NCBI GenBank assembly: GCA_002786715.1
Contig: PCTW01000084.1
Span: 332,147-396,146, forward strand
Source: Bdellovibrio sp. CG22_combo_CG10-13_8_21_14_all_39_27
GTDB taxonomy: Bacteria > Bdellovibrionota > Bacteriovoracia > Bacteriovoracales > Bacteriovoracaceae
Direction of reading: 5' to 3'
Length of the DNA stretch: 64,000 bases
Part shown: in pieces, positions 33,449-42,208 of the stretch
Position numbering within the stretch: position 1 is the stretch's first letter
Layout of the letters: every line of letters begins with the position of its first letter
Translations under genes and position numbers: made by a program
Notes under the pieces: generated by a model
Seen by the model: only the letters and a program-made list of their open reading frames with translations
Databases searched by the model: none
Told to the model about the DNA's origin: nothing

Positions 33449-34501
33449 ATGGAAACAATCGCTTTTACTTGGAAAAATCAAATATTTTCAGCCCTCGATC
33501 AAAGAAAACTTCCCCATCAAGAAGTTTGGATAAATTGCAAAAACATTACCGATGTCCATGCAGCTATTAAAGACATGGTCGTTCGTGGAGCTCCTCTTAT
33601 CGGAATTACTGCTCTCTACGGCCTATTGATTTCTTCAATACAAAATACTCAACATGATTTGAGCAAACTTGAAAAGGATGTAACATTTATTAAAACCGCT
33701 CGTCCTACTGCTGTGAATTTAGCTTATGAAGCTGATCGCTATCTCGCTTTCTTTAAACAGAATTTAGGTATTAACGATGATTGGGATAAAACGCTTCAGC
33801 TCGCGGAGAAATTTATCGTCGATGTCATCCAAAAGTTGGATCAAGATAATTTGAAAATGGCCCAATTTGCGGAGAAGGAATTAGCAACTCTTTATGGTGA
33901 CCGCAAATACAAAGTGGTGACACTTTGTAATACAGGAGCTCTTGCTTGTGGACCTCGCGGTACCGCTTTTGGTGTTATTGATTATTTGTCACAAAAGGGA
34001 AAAATTGAGCATGTTTTTGCTGCAGAGACTCGCCCTTATCTTCAAGGGGGACGACTAACCGCTTATGAATTGAAAAAAGCCGGTATTCCTTATTCTGTTT
34101 TTGTGGAAGGGGCCATGTTTCATCTTTTTGAAAATAACAAAATTGATGCTGTTTTTATTGGAGCGGATAGAATTGTCAGCAATGGTGATACGGCCAATAA
34201 AATTGGTTCAGCTACACTTTCTTTAGTAGCGAAGCATTTTAATGTTCCATTCTATGTCGTTGCGCCGACGAGCTCTTTTGATATTAGTCTCAATATAGGA
34301 AGTGAGATTGAAATTGAATATCGACCAGAGGAAGAAGTAACTTCATGCCAAGGTGTGAAAATTGCACCTGACTCTTCTCGCGCCTATAACCCAAGCTTCG
34401 ATGTTACTCCTCACCAGCAAATCTCTGCCATTTTTTGTGAAAATGCCATGATCAAACCGGTTGAAAGAGTAAATGTGAGAAATGCGGTCACTGGAGCTTA
34501 A
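33449..34501 (+). CDS. mtnA: S-methyl-5-thioribose-1-phosphate isomerase MtnA
   Basis: 350 residues from ATG 33449, one base after the previous stop, with TTGGAA upstream; earlier in-frame starts would lie inside the previous gene. Family motifs: VRGAPLIGITALYG, TARPTAVNLAYE, the catalytic Cys in LCNTGALACG, ETRPYLQGGRLTAYEL and the catalytic Asp in GADRIVSNGDTANKIG. It converts methylthioribose-1-P to methylthioribulose-1-P in methionine salvage. No other salvage genes are adjacent. The next ATG follows its stop directly. Confidence 0.95.
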   Translation: METIAFTWKNQIFSALDQRKLPHQEVWINCKNITDVHAAIKDMVVRGAPLIGITALYGLLISSIQNTQHDLSKLEKDVTFIKTARPTAVNLAYEADRYLAFFKQNLGINDDWDKTLQLAEKFIVDVIQKLDQDNLKMAQFAEKELATLYGDRKYKVVTLCNTGALACGPRGTAFGVIDYLSQKGKIEHVFAAETRPYLQGGRLTAYELKKAGIPYSVFVEGAMFHLFENNKIDAVFIGADRIVSNGDTANKIGSATLSLVAKHFNVPFYVVAPTSSFDISLNIGSEIEIEYRPEEEVTSCQGVKIAPDSSRAYNPSFDVTPHQQISAIFCENAMIKPVERVNVRNAVTGA

Positions 34502-35413
34502 ATGTTAAGAGCAAGTATTGATATCGGGTCAAACACAATTCTTCTTCTCGTCTGTCGCCAAAGAGATCACGCTTGGGAAGAGATCCTCAATGAAAGTGAA
34601 GTGACCGCACTTGGACTCGATGTGGATAAGAATCAAAAATTTCATCCACAAAGTGTAGAAGATTCCTTTAATGCCCTTAGAAAATATCACCGTCTTGTTA
34701 CTGGTTTTTCAATGAAGCCAGAAGAAGTCATCGTAACGGCCACAGAGGCTTCTCGAGTGGCAACAGATTCGCCAGCTTTCTTTAAGAAAGTGAAAGAAGA
34801 GTTAGGATTTAACATTCAAATTATTAACGCCAAAGGCGAAGCTTATTATACGGCCTTTGGTGTTTGTTCTTCGACCGAGCTTCCTGAGACTATTACAGTG
34901 ATGGATATTGGTGGAGCCTCCACTGAGTTGATTAACGTAACGACAAGTCCTTTTGCTGTTCGTGAAACGATCAGCCTGCCAGCTGGTTCAGTGAGATGCA
35001 CCGAGTGGCTCAAGCAGGGTCAGTTTGAGTCTAAAATGCAGACTCTCTTTGAAAGCTTTGATTTTAGCATCTATAAAACAGAGCACCTGATATGTGTCGC
35101 AGGTAGTATGACTACATTGGGAGCCATGATTAAAGGGCTTAAGACCTTTAACGCTCAAGATGTTGATAGGTCCATCATTAGTTTGGAAGCTTTTAAAAAA
35201 TTTATCAGTAAATTAGAAAAGCAAAACACTGACCAACTTAGTCAGGATTATCCCGTTTTAGGCAAGCGGGCCAAAACGATTAAGGCCGGAGCATTGTTGG
35301 GTCTCTCGGTTGGTGAAAAACTTGGCGTAAAATCTTTTGAAATTTCCACCAAAGGATTGCGCTATGGTACACTATTTTCGGGTGGTATAAATAATGAGTT
35401 CAAGCAGCTTTGA
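34502..35413 (+). CDS. Exopolyphosphatase / guanosine pentaphosphatase family (Ppx/GppA)
   Basis: 303 residues, the short two-lobed form of the ASKHA-fold Ppx/GppA family. Motifs: N-terminal phosphate loop SIDIGSNTILLLV, VTATEASRVATDS, the second phosphate loop VMDIGGASTELI and the GALLGLS region near the C-terminus. Such enzymes cleave polyphosphate or pppGpp, so it may tie into the stringent response. It starts directly after the mtnA stop and overlaps the following gene by 20 bp. Confidence 0.9.
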   Translation: MLRASIDIGSNTILLLVCRQRDHAWEEILNESEVTALGLDVDKNQKFHPQSVEDSFNALRKYHRLVTGFSMKPEEVIVTATEASRVATDSPAFFKKVKEELGFNIQIINAKGEAYYTAFGVCSSTELPETITVMDIGGASTELINVTTSPFAVRETISLPAGSVRCTEWLKQGQFESKMQTLFESFDFSIYKTEHLICVAGSMTTLGAMIKGLKTFNAQDVDRSIISLEAFKKFISKLEKQNTDQLSQDYPVLGKRAKTIKAGALLGLSVGEKLGVKSFEISTKGLRYGTLFSGGINNEFKQL

Positions 35414-35873
35414 AGAAGACATTCTAAAGTTTAAACGCGGAGACGTTGTTTTTTCTGCAGGAGAGGCGTCTAAGCATCTCTATATTGTGGCCAAGGGCCA
35501 AGTTCAAATCTTTAAAGAAAATAAGAATCGCTTAGAGTTGATCACAGTTGTAAATCAAAAAGATTTTATTGGTGAGCTTTCACTTTTTGAAGACAAGGTT
35601 CGTAGTGCTACTGCCATTGCAACAAGAGAGACAGAGCTGATTCAAATTAAAAAAGCAGATGTCAGAAGAGTCGTAGAGTTGTGTCCTGATTGGGTTTCAG
35701 AAATTATAACGACGCTTACTGATCGTTTAAGACATTCTATTAATGTATTGCGTGAGCATCGAATAGATGAGGACATTGAAGAAGCTTCAAAAGAATTGAA
35801 CAATCAAATTCTCAACCAGTTTATGGCCACGGTTACAGAGTATAGAAAGAGAAAAGGGATTAAAGGTCCCTAA
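35394..35873 (+). CDS. Cyclic nucleotide-binding domain protein
   Basis: 159 residues: a Crp/cNMP-binding beta barrel (about 10-120; KRGDVVFSAGEASKHLYIVAKGQVQIF, FIGELSLFEDKVRSATAIA, the phosphate-binding cassette) followed by a helix of about 35 residues but no DNA-binding helix-turn-helix. It is therefore a sensor or adaptor rather than a transcription factor. The ligand may be cAMP or c-di-GMP. It is the last gene of the glmU-to-ppx run and overlaps the convergent gene by 14 bp. Confidence 0.82.
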   Translation: MSSSSFEEDILKFKRGDVVFSAGEASKHLYIVAKGQVQIFKENKNRLELITVVNQKDFIGELSLFEDKVRSATAIATRETELIQIKKADVRRVVELCPDWVSEIITTLTDRLRHSINVLREHRIDEDIEEASKELNNQILNQFMATVTEYRKRKGIKGP

Positions 35874-36285
35874 AGATTTTCTTGCTGAACAATTCCGTTA
35901 AAATTTCAACGACCTTGTTTTGAGCTTTACCAATAGCTTGTTTCTCATTTTCAATAAGTGTGCTCATCGTCGTGTAAGCTTCTTCCGCAAAAGCACGAGG
36001 GGATAACATGAGAATTCTTCTTTGATTATCAATAGCACTATCTTTCAAGGCAATTCCCAATACGGCAGGGCGAATAGAGCGAAAGAAAATTTCGTATTGT
36101 CTTTTACTTAGCGTAAAGACGGCATCAAAGGAAATACTTTTCTCTGCGAGTTCGTTGGCAAGGGTAGGGTTTCTTTTCTTGATATTTTCAAGCAGCTTAT
36201 TTCTTTCAGCGATCGGCATAATTTTGAGCATCTCGATGACTTGAGATTTACCATTGATGAAATAACTTCCTGTTGAATCGATCAT
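35860..36285 (-). CDS. FliG-like single-domain protein
   Basis: 141 residues. The sequence from about 13 to 110 (VIEMLKIMPIAERNKLLENI, then RNPTLANELAEKSISFDAVFTLS, then FFRSIRPAVLGIALK and RRILMLSPRAFAE) follows the armadillo-like middle domain of flagellar switch protein FliG in order and spacing. The N-terminal FliF-binding and C-terminal motor domains of a full FliG (about 330 residues) are missing. It may be a partial paralogue that interacts with the flagellar switch, or a protein that merely shares the fold. It overlaps the convergent gene by 14 bp. Confidence 0.55.
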   Translation of the reverse strand: MIDSTGSYFINGKSQVIEMLKIMPIAERNKLLENIKKRNPTLANELAEKSISFDAVFTLSKRQYEIFFRSIRPAVLGIALKDSAIDNQRRILMLSPRAFAEEAYTTMSTLIENEKQAIGKAQNKVVEILTELFSKKIFRDL

Positions 36286-36310
36286 TTTCTATCCTTCCTA
36301 TGACTGAGAA

Positions 36311-36730
36311 TTAAGCTTCCCACTTATTCTTTTCTTTAATAAATTTTTGACGAGCGAGATCTAAGCTTTTTTGGTGAGACTCATTTATTCTTGAGATCTC
36401 ATTTGCATTACTTTCTTTTATTTCGCCAACCTGGTCATCATGGACCTGTTTAATGTTGGCCAGTTCTTCGTCAAGTCTCTTGCTTTCTTCTTGAACATAT
36501 TCAGTATGCTTGCCACGGATCTCAATCAATTTGCGTTCGAGATCATTTTCCATATTTTTGACTTTGGCTTCATAGCCCTCGCGCATCTTTGCGAGCATAT
36601 CTTCGTTGTATTCAACTTCTTTCTGATAGACGCGATTATTCTCATCTCGCATTTTGCGAAGTTCGAAGTTTTGGCGTTTGTTTTCCGTCTCGTAATGTTT
36701 CTGTAATCGTACGGCATTAACATCAGTCAT
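36311..36730 (-). CDS. Coiled-coil protein of unknown function
   Basis: 139 residues from the ATG at 36730; an in-frame TTG at 36757 would add nine residues. From about residue 10 to the end it is one long charged helix with heptad-like spacing and almost no proline or glycine (ENDLERKLIEIRGKHTEYV and KRLDEELANIKQVHDDQVG are typical). No signal peptide. It is 25 bp upstream of the FliG-like gene on the same strand, which suggests joint function, perhaps as a scaffold or motor-linked rod. Confidence 0.6.
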   Translation of the reverse strand: MTDVNAVRLQKHYETENKRQNFELRKMRDENNRVYQKEVEYNEDMLAKMREGYEAKVKNMENDLERKLIEIRGKHTEYVQEESKRLDEELANIKQVHDDQVGEIKESNANEISRINESHQKSLDLARQKFIKEKNKWEA

Positions 36731-36841
36731 AAGGAATCCAATAGTAAGGATCAACAATTGACCCTACTTCATCATAAAACTGTGGTAAAACTCACTACAA
36801 GGGGGTAAAAATTAACTGTAACCCTACTTTTAGGTACTTAG

Positions 36842-38143
36842 ATGGAAAAGGATCTCTTTTTTTCACAGGATGACCTTAATAGCTTCAGATCATGGCTGGG
36901 GCTGAATCTTCATGAGATGACTTGGCAGGGAAAGAATCTCACCGAGCTGGAAGATTTTTGGTCCATTTTATTTGAGAAGGATCTCACTCTTTCTCAATTA
37001 GTGGCTCGAATTACTCAAACAATTGTTTGGGTGGATTCAGGTCCATTAGCTTCTTGGCTTTCATGGATTAATCAACGGCTTTTTGTTTATTCCTTTATTA
37101 ACTCCGATTTAACCATTCACCAGCTTTCTTTACGTTGTCATACAGAAATTGGTGAAACGGCGAGAATCCTCAGAGACTACTTTATTGAGTTTCACCCTCA
37201 TCTCGATGATCCCTTAAGTGAGAACTTTCAAATATCACATTTCATTGACGAGAAATCAGAATACACATTTGAAATAGTGAAAAATAAAATTGGTCAGCTC
37301 GATGTTTCCAGAGGAAGTAAGCCTGACGAGATTATGATTTCTTTGGAAATTACTTTATTTGAATCGTGGCCAAAACTCCTCGCACGAGCACGTAAAAACT
37401 TTTCTCCTCAGACCATGTCACCTCAAGAGGCAAAGCAAATCGTTGAAGGGCAGGGGCATTTACGAATTGTCAGAGATGCCTTTGTCATTGTGATCGTTGG
37501 AGTGTTGTTAGTTTTCGCTATTCGCTGGTTGAATCAGCGTTATGAAAAATTTATGACAGATAGTATTTCTATTTATGAGCCTCAATTTGAATGGCTCAAT
37601 AAAAGCTTAAACTTCAAGTCTGTGGAGGACATCAATCCTCAAAATGTCAAAATAGCGGTCAAAGATATTGATGAAGTTGATGATTCAAAAAATCCATTTG
37701 GCCAAATTTTAGAAGAAGAAAGATTTGAAACGGAATCAGAAGTTTCAGTGACGTCTTGGGATGAGCTTCCGCGAGATTTTGATCAAGCCAATCTTGAAAA
37801 ATCAGATTACGAAGAGAAGAACTCTCAAGGCTATCGTGAAAATCGCTACGGGAACACTAAAGTTTATCGCGTGATGATGAAATCTGTTGATATGTTGAAA
37901 GCCAAAACGAGTTTAAAAGAGTTAATGAATCAATATGCTGTTACACAAGTTGATAATGTTAAGCCAGGTATGTCTGTTCCTGGAGGAATGTATTTTAATC
38001 TTTATGTTCCAAGAGAATTTTTGAAAGAGTTTATAGCTCAAGTTATGGAAGTCGATGATTCAATTCTGTATGAATCTCAAGCTCGAACCTATCGCAATCC
38101 CGCTGGAAAAAATCGAGTTTTTATTTGGGTTAAAGATATTTGA
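36842..38143 (+). CDS. Single-pass membrane protein of unknown function
   Basis: 433 residues. The first 200 are predicted cytoplasmic, Trp-rich and helical (SWLGLNLHEMTWQGKNLTEL and similar). One membrane helix lies at about 213-232 (DAFVIVIVGVLLVFAIRWL), then an acidic linker and a C-terminal alpha/beta domain (about 335-433: TKVYRVMMKSVDMLKAKTSL, VPGGMYFNLYVP). Such a layout suggests an inner-membrane transducer or anti-sigma-like protein, but no family is recognised. It ends 1 bp before the convergent neighbour. Confidence 0.6.
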   Translation: MEKDLFFSQDDLNSFRSWLGLNLHEMTWQGKNLTELEDFWSILFEKDLTLSQLVARITQTIVWVDSGPLASWLSWINQRLFVYSFINSDLTIHQLSLRCHTEIGETARILRDYFIEFHPHLDDPLSENFQISHFIDEKSEYTFEIVKNKIGQLDVSRGSKPDEIMISLEITLFESWPKLLARARKNFSPQTMSPQEAKQIVEGQGHLRIVRDAFVIVIVGVLLVFAIRWLNQRYEKFMTDSISIYEPQFEWLNKSLNFKSVEDINPQNVKIAVKDIDEVDDSKNPFGQILEEERFETESEVSVTSWDELPRDFDQANLEKSDYEEKNSQGYRENRYGNTKVYRVMMKSVDMLKAKTSLKELMNQYAVTQVDNVKPGMSVPGGMYFNLYVPREFLKEFIAQVMEVDDSILYESQARTYRNPAGKNRVFIWVKDI

Positions 38144-38144
38144 A

Positions 38145-38690
38145 TTACATTTGCCCATCAGGAATTGAGAAAAGATATTTTAATTTTCTCAAAAGCAAAT
38201 GACCTTTCCCTAAAAAGAACCATTGTCTAAAAAAACCAATGACCATTGCAAAAACAAAACCGTAAGCAACTCCAGAATGAGTTGTTCTTTGAACCATGTT
38301 GGTGTCATAAGCTCCGCCGAGTAGAAAAGCGATGGCTCCTAAAATAATCATGAGCATTGTCCAAGGAATTGTTTGGCGCTTGAAGCGATCACTGTCTTGA
38401 ACAAATCGATAAGTTTTTTCTTTGTAGGGTTTGAGATCCGCTGGTGCTTCGTCAAAAAGTTGATCGAGATCTTTTTCACTATCAAGCAAGGTATAAACAT
38501 TTTTTACTAAACGAGAAATCCCAATAAAATAAAACATCACAAAAGCTTGAACAAATAAGGTGAAAAGATAACTCATGATGGCAAATTGACGATGATCAAT
38601 ATCAATATTGAGCCAGTGCAGCCCCATAAAAACGGTCATCAAGACCACTGAAAACATGATAATCAGCAATGTTCTAAGCAAATACGCCAA
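38145..38690 (-). CDS. Four-helix inner-membrane protein of unknown function
   Basis: 181 residues with helices at about 5-25, 38-60, 112-130 and 140-160 and a charged cytoplasmic loop (about 62-108: LLDSEKDLDQLFDEAPADLK). No motif recognised. It is divergent from the HEAT-repeat gene and convergent with the unknown gene at 36842. It lies just before the respiratory locus, so a role near the electron chain is possible but not shown. Confidence 0.6.
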   Translation of the reverse strand: MAYLLRTLLIIMFSVVLMTVFMGLHWLNIDIDHRQFAIMSYLFTLFVQAFVMFYFIGISRLVKNVYTLLDSEKDLDQLFDEAPADLKPYKEKTYRFVQDSDRFKRQTIPWTMLMIILGAIAFLLGGAYDTNMVQRTTHSGVAYGFVFAMVIGFFRQWFFLGKGHLLLRKLKYLFSIPDGQM

Positions 38691-38783
38691 GGTGGCTCCT
38701 AGATTTCGTTGTCAGATATGACAGCTTTTGTTATCAGAGAGAGCAAAATAAAACAGCAATTCCCATTTGAAAAGGTCACTTTT

Positions 38784-39641
38784 ATGGACACCGGTACATC
38801 CTCTATTAAAAAGAAGAAGTTATTGGAAAATAATATGTTCAATGGCATTGCTATTCCCATTGCTATTGTCTTGGTTGGAGCACTGATTATTTTTGGCGTA
38901 ACTAAGATTTTGTCTTCGGAAAGAGACTACAAGGATTTAGTAAGAGAAGTTCAGTCAAAAACCTTTGGCAATCGTTGGGTTGCAGCTTTTGAGTTGGCGA
39001 AAGTTTTATCTGCTCAGAAGATCCCAGCTGAAGACATACCTTGGCTCATCGATAGTTTGAATCAAGCCTATTTGGCAAAGCCTGATCAAAGAACGAGAGA
39101 GTTTCTTATCGTTTCTTTGGCCAGTTTAAAAAATCCCTTAGTTCCAGAAATAATGTTTAAGGCTCTTGAGGATGAAAGCGATATGATTAAATTTCGCGCC
39201 ATCATGGGACTTGGAAATCAAACAGACATTCCTAATCCTCAGTGGGAAAAAGTTGAAAAACTTCTTGATTCACCCGATTATGCCTTGAGACAATCTGCAG
39301 CATTAACGCTGATGACACATCGAGTGACTGAGTCTGAGGCTGCCGTTCAAAAATTATTGAGTGATTCTGAGTCAGTTGTTCGTTTCTCAGCTGCCCTTGG
39401 ATTGATTAATTTTAAAAATGCTTCAGCATTAGAAACTCTGAAGGAGATTTTAACACTCGAGCCTAAATCAAATGGCTTTAGAGAAGATCAAGTAAGAGGA
39501 TTGAAAATGAGTTTAATAGAGGCTCTGCGTAAAAATAATTGGAAAGTTTTGCAACCAGAGCTGGAGTTGGCAATTGCGACTGAGCCAGATTTGTCTGTTA
39601 AAGCCGCAATGCAAGAAACGTTAATTCTATTGAAAAACTGA
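38784..39641 (+). CDS. Membrane-anchored HEAT-repeat protein
   Basis: 285 residues from ATG 38784, preferred because AAAAGG precedes it; in-frame starts at 38709 (TTG) and 38718 lack a ribosome site. One membrane helix at about 20-40 is followed by helical repeats of about 35 residues (MFKALEDESDMIKFRAIMGLG, LLDSPDYALRQSAALTLM, LLSDSESVVRFSAALGLI), the HEAT/PBS-lyase pattern. These form a protein-binding solenoid. Located 110 bp before the Rieske gene, it may help assemble the bc complex. Confidence 0.75.
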   Translation: MDTGTSSIKKKKLLENNMFNGIAIPIAIVLVGALIIFGVTKILSSERDYKDLVREVQSKTFGNRWVAAFELAKVLSAQKIPAEDIPWLIDSLNQAYLAKPDQRTREFLIVSLASLKNPLVPEIMFKALEDESDMIKFRAIMGLGNQTDIPNPQWEKVEKLLDSPDYALRQSAALTLMTHRVTESEAAVQKLLSDSESVVRFSAALGLINFKNASALETLKEILTLEPKSNGFREDQVRGLKMSLIEALRKNNWKVLQPELELAIATEPDLSVKAAMQETLILLKN

Positions 39642-39696
39642 TAGGTTAAAAGCATAATCTAAGTGCTTAAAAACATAAATTTTTTAAGTTTACTAG

Positions 39697-39725
39697 TACG
39701 GGAATCACCGAAGGGTGCGTCCGTA
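39697..39725 (+). promoter_or_regulatory. Hairpin in the 5' region of the Rieske gene
   Basis: TACGG (39697-39701) pairs with CCGTA (39721-39725), and inside it CACC (39706-39709) pairs with GGTG (39714-39717) around GAAG. No T-run follows, so it is not a terminator; it lies 25 bp upstream of the ATG. An AT-rich inverted repeat (CTTAAAAA...TTTTTAAG) lies upstream at about 39665-39687. Confidence 0.4.
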
Positions 39726-39750
39726 TTATTCGTTGAAGAGGATAAAGATC

Positions 39751-40254
39751 ATGAGCGAAGATGTACGACTGCAATTGAATCGTCGTGAGTTTTTTAGCTT
39801 TCTCAGTGTTGCATGGATTGCATTCACAGCTGCTGTCGGTGGATTGCTAAGTTTAGCTTTTCGTTTTTCATATCCCAATGTGAATTTCGAACCTGAGATG
39901 GAATTTCTTGCTGGTAGAACTGACGAGTATCCTCCTGGCGTAGATGAAAGATGGAAAAACCAATTCGGTGTTTGGATGGTAAAGATGGAAGGGAGACTTT
40001 TTGCTCTCTCAAACATTTGTACTCATCTTGGTTGTATTCCGACATGGCTTCCTGCTGAAATTAAATTCAAATGTCCTTGTCATGGTTCTGGTTACTACAT
40101 GAATGGAGTGAACTTTGAAGGTCCAGCTCCTCGTCCTCTCGAAAGATACAAAATCACCCTTACTGCTGAAGGAAAAATCAAAGTTGATAAAACTAAAGTC
40201 TTCAGACAAGAAAAAGGCGAATGGGATAATCCAGATTCATATTTAACTGTTTAA
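39751..40254 (+). CDS. petA: Rieske iron-sulphur subunit of the bc complex
   Basis: 167 residues from ATG 39751 (AGAGGA upstream); a GTG at 39715 would only add a basic leader. After a twin-arginine-like start (NRREFFSFLSVAW) with one membrane anchor comes the Rieske fold with the 2Fe-2S ligands in CTHLGC (about 91-96) and CPCHGSGY (about 107-114). It moves electrons from quinol to the c-type cytochrome. It is the first gene of the bc operon. Confidence 0.94.
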   Translation: MSEDVRLQLNRREFFSFLSVAWIAFTAAVGGLLSLAFRFSYPNVNFEPEMEFLAGRTDEYPPGVDERWKNQFGVWMVKMEGRLFALSNICTHLGCIPTWLPAEIKFKCPCHGSGYYMNGVNFEGPAPRPLERYKITLTAEGKIKVDKTKVFRQEKGEWDNPDSYLTV

Positions 40255-40276
40255 TCGTTTAATAAGGTAGATAGAA

Positions 40277-41059
40277 ATGGCTGAAAAAGGTCTTGCTGAA
40301 AAAGTTGCTGAAACCCAAATTTGGAAATCTATTTTCCGTCACGGTCCTCCTAACAATGCTCGTAACAGAGCAGCGGTAGTTGCCGGAAACGTATTTCTTC
40401 ACTTGCATCCTATCAAGTTAAAAAAGTCTGGTGTTAAGCTTGGCTACACTTGGTGTATGGGTGGTCTGACATTTTTTATTTTTCTCGCCTTAACCGTAAC
40501 GGGCGTCTTGTTGATGTTCTATTACCGTCCAACTGCAGAGTATGCATTCAATGACATTATCGCTCTGAGAGAGCACGTTCCATTGGGTATCATGAGAGAA
40601 ATTCATCGCTGGGGTGCTCACGCCATGGTTATCACTGTGTGGTTGCATATGTTCCGAGTTTTCATGACGGGCTCATACAAACCACCTCGCGAATTCAACT
40701 GGGGCATTGGAGTAATCCTTCTCGTTTTAACTCTTCTTCTTTCGTTCACTGGCTATCTCCTTCCATGGGATCAGTTGGCCATTTGGGCGATTACCGTTGG
40801 TTCAAACATGGCGAAAGCAACTCCGTTTGCTGGTCATGGTGGTCCAGGTGCGATGCTTGCTCAGATTGGCGACTTCGTCATGGTTTCAGATAAAAACGAC
40901 GTTCGCTTTCAGTTGCTAGCGGGTCGCTTTGTTGGTGAACCGGCTTTGCTTAGATTCTACATTCTTCACTGCGTTTTTATTCCATGTGTGGTTGGCGTTT
41001 TAATTGCCGTTCACTTTTGGAGAGTGCGTAAAGATGGTGGTATTTCAGCTCCGCTTTAA
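40277..41059 (+). CDS. petB: Cytochrome b, N-terminal (b6-like) subunit
   Basis: 260 residues, with the four-helix heme-binding core of cytochrome b. Heme ligands stand in HRWGAHAMVITVWLH (His-x13-His) and in LHCVFIPCVVGVLIAVHFW (His-x14-His, the b6-type spacing). PPREFNWGIGV, and TGYLLPWDQ in helix C, are typical. It holds two b hemes for quinol oxidation and reduction. The rest of cytochrome b is encoded separately by the next gene, as in b6f-type and many deltaproteobacterial complexes. Confidence 0.94.
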   Translation: MAEKGLAEKVAETQIWKSIFRHGPPNNARNRAAVVAGNVFLHLHPIKLKKSGVKLGYTWCMGGLTFFIFLALTVTGVLLMFYYRPTAEYAFNDIIALREHVPLGIMREIHRWGAHAMVITVWLHMFRVFMTGSYKPPREFNWGIGVILLVLTLLLSFTGYLLPWDQLAIWAITVGSNMAKATPFAGHGGPGAMLAQIGDFVMVSDKNDVRFQLLAGRFVGEPALLRFYILHCVFIPCVVGVLIAVHFWRVRKDGGISAPL

Positions 41060-41095
41060 GAATTTTAAGATGGTATTTAATTAAGGAAGATACGA

Positions 41096-42172
41096 ATGAG
41101 AGAACTTATTAACTGGATTGCCGATCCGATTAGGTCATTTCCGATTTTCACAATTTTGTTTTTTCTTATGTTGAAACATTACAGAGTTGTGGGAACTAAA
41201 AAGTTTGCCTGGATTGCATTTTTATTATCGATCCCAACTTTTTTCTGGTTTGCAGCTGATCCTAATTTTTTCCTCATCATCACGACGCCAGATAATATTC
41301 CTATTAGTATCTTGATTATCCTCATTACCTTTCTTACTTGGTTCGCTCTTTATCAATGTGCGGTTAATGATGCTCGACTTGAGCAAGGCCTCACTCCGAT
41401 GGAAGGGACTCCTGAAAACAGAGAAAAAGTTTGGACTTGGCCGAACCTCGTCTACACAGAACTTTTTGCTATTATTGCAGGGACAGTTTTCTTAATTGTT
41501 TGGGCGATTATCTTCAAGGCTCCTTTAGAAGAACCTGCCAACCCAACTTGGGCCCCAAACCCGGCGAAAGCGCCTTGGTACTTTTTGGGTCTGCAAGAAA
41601 TGTTGGTTTACTTTGATCCTTGGATGGCCGGTGTTGTGCTTCCTGGTGTTATCGTCGTAGGCCTTATTGCTATTCCTTATATTGATACCAACCCAAAAGG
41701 TAATGGTTACTACACGTTCATGGAAAGAAAAATGGCGATGACCTTTTTCCTTTTCGGATGGTTGGCCCTTTGGATCTACCTTATTATCGTTGGAACATTT
41801 TTGCGTGGTCCGAACTGGACGTTCTATGGCCCGTTTGAATTTTGGGATCTCCACAAGGTGGTGGCTGCTTATAACGTCAACCTCTCTGAATTTTTCTGGA
41901 TTAAAGGCTTAGGCAGGGCCATGCCAAAAAATCTCCTCCTTCGTGAGAGTGTTGGGATTATTTTGTCTCTTGGATATATGTTTGGTCTTCCTCCACTTAT
42001 TGCGAGAACCAAGTGGGGAATGTCAATTATCGAAAAAACAGGAAAGGTTAGATTTTATATATTAATTGGACTTGTGCTCTTGATGGGAAGTTTGCCAATC
42101 AAGATGTTCCTTCGTTGGCTCTTCAGCTTGAAGTACATCGTTGCCCTTCCTGAATGGGAACTTAACCTCTAA
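41096..42172 (+). CDS. petD: Cytochrome b, C-terminal (subunit IV-like) protein
   Basis: 358 residues, longer than plain subunit IV (about 160). It has about eight membrane helices. The quinol-site region reads KAPWYFLGLQEMLVYFDPW (APWY in place of PEWY), preceded by TWPNLVYTE. An extra helical part at the C-terminus and two helices at the N-terminus are not in b6f subunit IV. It completes the cytochrome b with the preceding gene. Confidence 0.88.
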   Translation: MRELINWIADPIRSFPIFTILFFLMLKHYRVVGTKKFAWIAFLLSIPTFFWFAADPNFFLIITTPDNIPISILIILITFLTWFALYQCAVNDARLEQGLTPMEGTPENREKVWTWPNLVYTELFAIIAGTVFLIVWAIIFKAPLEEPANPTWAPNPAKAPWYFLGLQEMLVYFDPWMAGVVLPGVIVVGLIAIPYIDTNPKGNGYYTFMERKMAMTFFLFGWLALWIYLIIVGTFLRGPNWTFYGPFEFWDLHKVVAAYNVNLSEFFWIKGLGRAMPKNLLLRESVGIILSLGYMFGLPPLIARTKWGMSIIEKTGKVRFYILIGLVLLMGSLPIKMFLRWLFSLKYIVALPEWELNL

Positions 42173-42208
42173 TTTTTTGATTAGTATTTTTTTTAAGGAT
42201 AATGAAAG

